Positions 60,771 through 64,000 of a stretch of 64,000 nucleotides of DNA are shown here, piece by piece (the stretch's first letter is position 1; every line of letters begins with the position of its first letter). The notes under the pieces are model-generated. The model saw only the letters and a list, made by a program, of their open reading frames with translations. It did no database searches and was not told where the DNA came from. A program made the position numbers and the translations under genes. Source of the stretch: CADBRN01 sp050944685 (lineage in GTDB: Bacteria > Bacillota > Clostridia > Lachnospirales > Lachnospiraceae); contig JBMNRP010000006.1 of assembly GCA_050944685.1 (NCBI GenBank), positions 1 to 64,000 on the forward strand. Direction: 5' to 3'.

Positions 60771-62443
60771 GAAATTGCCCGGAATGCGGGCAGAAACTCT
60801 GGAACAGTGCACTGAGAAGAAATGCGGGCGTCTGTCCTTTCTGCGGTCACTACTTTTCGCTCAGCGCCTATGACAGACTTGATATTGTGATGGATCCCGG
60901 TACGTTTCAGGAACTCGATGCCGGTATGAGCACGGAGGATCCGCTCAATTTCCCGGGCTATCCGGAAAAAACAAAGCGACAGGAAAAAAAGACGGGACTG
61001 ACCGATGCCATTGTGACGGGCGAGGGAAGAATCGACGGGATTCCGGTTGCCGTCGCGGTGCTGGATAACCGCTATTTCATGGGAAGCATGGGCTGCGTCG
61101 TCGGGGAAAAGGTTACGAGACTGGTCGAGTACGCGGATCAGTATCACCTTCCGCTGATTATTTTTTCCTCCAGCGGAGGCGCCAGGATGCAGGAAGGTAT
61201 TTTCAGCCTGATGCAGATGGCGAAGACATCGGCAGCCATCGAACAGTTCTCGGAACACGGCGGACTGTACATCAGCTGTCTGACAAATCCCACGACAGGA
61301 GGAGTGACAGCAAGTTTCGCGACGCTCGGGGACTATACGCTCGCCGAGCCGAATGCCCTGATCGGTTTCGCAGGTCCGCGCGTGATCGAACAGACGATTC
61401 ACAGAAAACTGCCGGAAGGATTTCAGAGGAGCGAATATCTGGAAAAGCACGGGTTTATCGATCGCATCGTTTCACGGCCGGAGCTGAAAAGTCAGATATC
61501 CGGAATTCTGAAACTTCACGCGAAAAGGAGAACTTATCTTCGCGGCAGATTCCCGGACCGGATGGGAACGCAGGTCACCGGCATTTTCCAGAAGGATTCC
61601 CCGGCGGTTCATTCGCCCAGAGAGAAGGTGATTCTGGCCAGAAAAATCGACCGGCCTCATATCGATGATTTTATTGAAGGGATATTTGATGATTTCTTTG
61701 AGCAGAAGGGAGACCACCTGTTTGATGATGACAGAAGCATTCTCGGCGGTGTCGCTCTTTTTCAGGGGGAACCGGTTACCGTGATCGGCCATCGAAAGGG
61801 TCATGACGGGAAAAGCTGTATGGAATACAATTTCGGAATGCCAAAACCGGAGGGATACCGGAAAGCGATGCGCATCATGCGGCAGGCGGAAAAATTCGGG
61901 CGTCCGGTCATCACATTTATCGACACGCCCGGGGCTTACCCCGGGGCGGGCGCCGAAGAGAGAGGACAGGGGGAGGCTATCTCCAGAAGCCTTGCTCAGA
62001 TGAGCCGCCTGAAGGTTCCGGTCATTTCAGTTGTGACAGGAGAAGGAAATTCGGGAGGAGCTCTCGCGATCGGAATGGCGAACCGGATTCTGATGCTGGA
62101 AAATGCCGTGTATTCGGTACTCAGCCCGGAGGGCTTCGCGAGTATTCTCTGGAAGGATTCTTCCCGGGCGGGAGAGGCGTGCGAGCTGATGAAGCTGACC
62201 GCCCAGGATCTTTACCGGGCAAAAATTGCGGATGAAATTATCCGGGAACCGGAAGGCGGAGCTCAGTGCGATTATGAGACAACGTTCCGGAATATTTCCG
62301 ATGCGCTGAAGCGTACCATCGGAGAATTTGACCGGATGACCGGGAAGATGGTGAGGGAGGACCGACTGCGAAAATTCAGACGGATCGGGCAGGAGAGCCG
62401 CCGGACGCCCGGTGCGGAGGACCTGCGATCCGCCATATCGTGA
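60758..62443 (+). CDS. AccD-AccA fusion, acetyl-CoA carboxyltransferase
   Basis: This 561-residue protein unites both carboxyltransferase subunits. Residues 1-280 are AccD: zinc-finger CPECG and CPFCG near residues 7 and 26, GGARMQEGIFSLMQMAKTSAA near 144. Residues 290-561 are AccA: IGHRKGHDGKSCMEYNFG near 345, TFIDTPGAYPGAGAEERGQG near 386, GEGNSGGALAIG near 428. It makes malonyl-CoA with biotin carboxylase and carrier, which are not in this window. ATG 60758 lies 15 bases after AGGAGG; ATG 60767 is an alternative. A cluster copy suggests dedicated malonyl-CoA supply. Confidence 0.9.
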   Translation: MEWMRNCPECGQKLWNSALRRNAGVCPFCGHYFSLSAYDRLDIVMDPGTFQELDAGMSTEDPLNFPGYPEKTKRQEKKTGLTDAIVTGEGRIDGIPVAVAVLDNRYFMGSMGCVVGEKVTRLVEYADQYHLPLIIFSSSGGARMQEGIFSLMQMAKTSAAIEQFSEHGGLYISCLTNPTTGGVTASFATLGDYTLAEPNALIGFAGPRVIEQTIHRKLPEGFQRSEYLEKHGFIDRIVSRPELKSQISGILKLHAKRRTYLRGRFPDRMGTQVTGIFQKDSPAVHSPREKVILARKIDRPHIDDFIEGIFDDFFEQKGDHLFDDDRSILGGVALFQGEPVTVIGHRKGHDGKSCMEYNFGMPKPEGYRKAMRIMRQAEKFGRPVITFIDTPGAYPGAGAEERGQGEAISRSLAQMSRLKVPVISVVTGEGNSGGALAIGMANRILMLENAVYSVLSPEGFASILWKDSSRAGEACELMKLTAQDLYRAKIADEIIREPEGGAQCDYETTFRNISDALKRTIGEFDRMTGKMVREDRLRKFRRIGQESRRTPGAEDLRSAIS

Positions 62444-62465
62444 TGCGCCTTGTGAAAAAACCGTA

Positions 62466-63902
62466 TCAGAGGCGATCCGCCGTACCTGCCGCGATTTTCG
62501 CCTTCGTATCGTCGGAGGGAATCGCGGATTCCTCGGATCGCAGAGGAAGTACGACTTCCGCGCAGAACATGCCGTCACGGACCGCCATGTGAAAAGTTCC
62601 GTTTTCCCGGTCGACGGTGCGCCGGACGTTGCGCAGACCTATCCCGTGATTTTTTTTATCGGCCTTGGAGGTGGAACCGGTTGCGACTCCGATTCCCGCT
62701 CTTTTCCGCATCGAATTCTGAATCTGTATTTTCAGAAAGGAGGAACCGGTCCGGAATGTGACACGAAGCTTCGGCCGCCCGTTCTCTGTGCCTCCCACGG
62801 ATCCGTCGGACGAGGATTGCGTCAGAGAAGCTTTCCTGTCCCTCAGGCGCAGAATTTCTTCCACTGCGTTTTGCAGAAGATTGGCGTAAATGGTACAAAG
62901 AGAACTTCCATCCGCTGCCGTTTCCCGGGTGATCTGTCCGGATACACGGACATCGGCGAAATCACGGACGGGTCCCAGGTGATGGTTTGAGATGGCGTCA
63001 ATAATGGTGTTTCCCGTGGAGTAAAGAGCGGGGGAGATATCCTGAAAATCCGCCTCGATGTTCCGGAGATATTTTTTCAGATCCTCTTCCGACCCGTTCC
63101 GAAGCAGAGCGTCGATGCAGATGAAATGATTTTTCATATCGTGACGGTATTTCCGCGTCTCTTCTTCCCGTTCCAGAAGCAGAACATAGTATTTTCGCTC
63201 GATATCATTCAGCCGCCGCTCGGAGCGGATCAGGGTCCGGATCTCAAAATTTACGGAGAGAATGTACCAGACCTGCATACCAAGGAGAGCTACCCCGAGA
63301 AAGCCCAGACTGCTCACCAGAAGATAGACCGGACTGTGTGAAAGACCGGCCTCATGGCTCATGTAGTACATGAAAGAGGCACAGATGCAGAAGCAGATGT
63401 TGGAACATACGATGATGATCTGAACGACGGACGTTCCGTGAAGTTCTCCGGCTCCTTTCGTTTTTCGGACATACTGTCTCTTGATCTGCAGAGCAATCCG
63501 AAGAACCAGAAAGGAAAAAGAACTCCATACCAGAATCTGAATTTCTTCTGTCTGCGCCAGCAGGAAATCGATCTGTTCGAAAAGATGATCGATAATGCTG
63601 TCCACCGAAGTAACGCACAGGATCAGGATGAGCATATGCCAGATACGGGTTTTCCAGATTTCGTCAATCATCAGATACATACAGATGACGGCGGCGCCCA
63701 TCAGAATGATGTACGCTTCTTCGATCGTGATGTGAAGCCGCAGAATTGCGGTGAGAATAAAGGGGAAAAGCGCGGCGCATCCGATAAGAGGGGTGCGGCG
63801 CCAGCGAAGGCGGGGATTCATACTGATAAGATATGCGGTGGAATATTTCAGGATTTCGAGAAGAAAAACAGCTTCCCATTCTAATACTCGTAAGGGGATC
63901 AT
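62466..63902 (-). CDS. AgrC-like GHKL sensor histidine kinase
   Basis: This 478-residue kinase has an N-terminal membrane part with about six hydrophobic segments (residues 1-220), a phosphoacceptor His in RHDMKNHFICIDALL near 255, an N-box IYANLLQNAVEEILRL near 343 and a G-box NHGIGLRNVRRTV near 430. This is the AgrC/ComD-type layout for peptide signals. It overlaps the LytTR gene stop by four bases (ATGA) and converges on the cluster at 62443. No agrB/agrD genes are visible in the window. The cluster product is a candidate signal. Confidence 0.9.
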   Translation of the reverse strand: MIPLRVLEWEAVFLLEILKYSTAYLISMNPRLRWRRTPLIGCAALFPFILTAILRLHITIEEAYIILMGAAVICMYLMIDEIWKTRIWHMLILILCVTSVDSIIDHLFEQIDFLLAQTEEIQILVWSSFSFLVLRIALQIKRQYVRKTKGAGELHGTSVVQIIIVCSNICFCICASFMYYMSHEAGLSHSPVYLLVSSLGFLGVALLGMQVWYILSVNFEIRTLIRSERRLNDIERKYYVLLLEREEETRKYRHDMKNHFICIDALLRNGSEEDLKKYLRNIEADFQDISPALYSTGNTIIDAISNHHLGPVRDFADVRVSGQITRETAADGSSLCTIYANLLQNAVEEILRLRDRKASLTQSSSDGSVGGTENGRPKLRVTFRTGSSFLKIQIQNSMRKRAGIGVATGSTSKADKKNHGIGLRNVRRTVDRENGTFHMAVRDGMFCAEVVLPLRSEESAIPSDDTKAKIAAGTADRL

Positions 63903-64000
63903 AGCCTGTACCTGTAATTCAGATCAAAGTCGGTATAGCAGCTCATAAAGTCGGTCTGTCGTCTCTTTGAGACGGGCAGCCGTATTCCCCCCATTGTGAT
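63899..64000 (-). CDS. LytTR-family response regulator, C-terminal fragment
   Basis: The visible 33 residues end a LytTR DNA-binding domain: GIRLPVSKRRQTDFM near the end, then YTDFDLNYRYRL. The rest, with the receiver domain, lies beyond the window. It is upstream of and coupled to the GHKL kinase gene. It is expected to bind repeats like those at 44991-45020. Assignment rests on the LPVSKRR motif. Confidence 0.78.
   Translation of the reverse strand: MTMGGIRLPVSKRRQTDFMSCYTDFDLNYRYRL

Noticed and set aside
1..64000. rRNA, tRNA genes or insertion sequences
   Set aside because: No transposase-like protein, terminal inverted repeat pair or rRNA/tRNA-like sequence was recognised by reading; a tRNAscan or ISfinder search was not possible.

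Overview
The window reads as chromosome of an anaerobic Clostridia, most like Lachnospiraceae: fairly GC-rich genes, strong GGAGG ribosome sites, sigma-A type promoters, selenium-dependent molybdenum hydroxylase genes and an agr-like LytTR/GHKL pair. I saw no rRNA, tRNA, CRISPR array or complete insertion sequence. Gene families are assigned by reading the translated sequences; no database search was run. Layout: (1) 1-1,593 is a small accessory patch with two Imm70-like immunity paralogues, a 35-bp direct repeat, a short probable remnant and a glutaredoxin. (2) 1,631-6,027 (minus) holds the selenium/molybdenum-hydroxylase maturation genes: xdhC-like, a MocA-YqeC fusion, yqeB, yedF and a DUF3343 gene. 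(3) 6,284-24,476 (mostly plus) is an anaerobic purine/urate catabolic locus: NCS2 permease, ssnA, ygfK, a ferredoxin, a fused xanthine dehydrogenase, ygeX, hyuA/ygeZ, ygeY, ygeW and carbamate kinase, with two YheO-type regulators. The logic is uptake, deamination and hydroxylation of purines, ring opening, diaminopropionate cleavage, and ATP recovery from carbamoyl phosphate. (4) 24,500-31,740 makes molybdopterin and imports molybdate (moaC, a MOSC-MogA fusion, an AbiEi-like/MoeA fusion, modB, modC, moaA, modA), serving the hydroxylases of regions 2-3. (5) 31,870-44,826 is mixed housekeeping: RlmD-type methyltransferase, arginase-like protein, SixA-CHAD protein, split chromate transporter with Rrf2 regulator, DUF1847, two MATE pumps, HD protein, NifX-FKBP fusion and CBS-type pyrophosphatase. 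(6) 45,075-62,443 is the most interesting part: one long plus-strand run of 18 genes. It starts as a radical-SAM RiPP cluster (flavoprotein, possible BtrH-like acyltransferase, SPASM radical SAM enzyme, M50 protease, two precursor peptides with the same Cys-rich core, ABC exporter). It continues without a break into a highly reducing type II PKS/FAS set (ACP, KS, thioesterase, KS-like chain length factor, ketoreductase, two hotdog dehydratases, AccD-AccA fusion) with an A-T-C NRPS protein and a Sfp-type PPTase. No enoyl reductase is present, so a polyene acyl chain is expected. My model is a RiPP carrying a polyenoyl-aminoacyl group. (7) 62,466-64,000 (minus) has an AgrC-like GHKL kinase and the end of a LytTR regulator. 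Two GAGTTAT repeats 21 bp apart sit just upstream of a weak promoter at the head of region 6, which suggests this two-component system controls the cluster.
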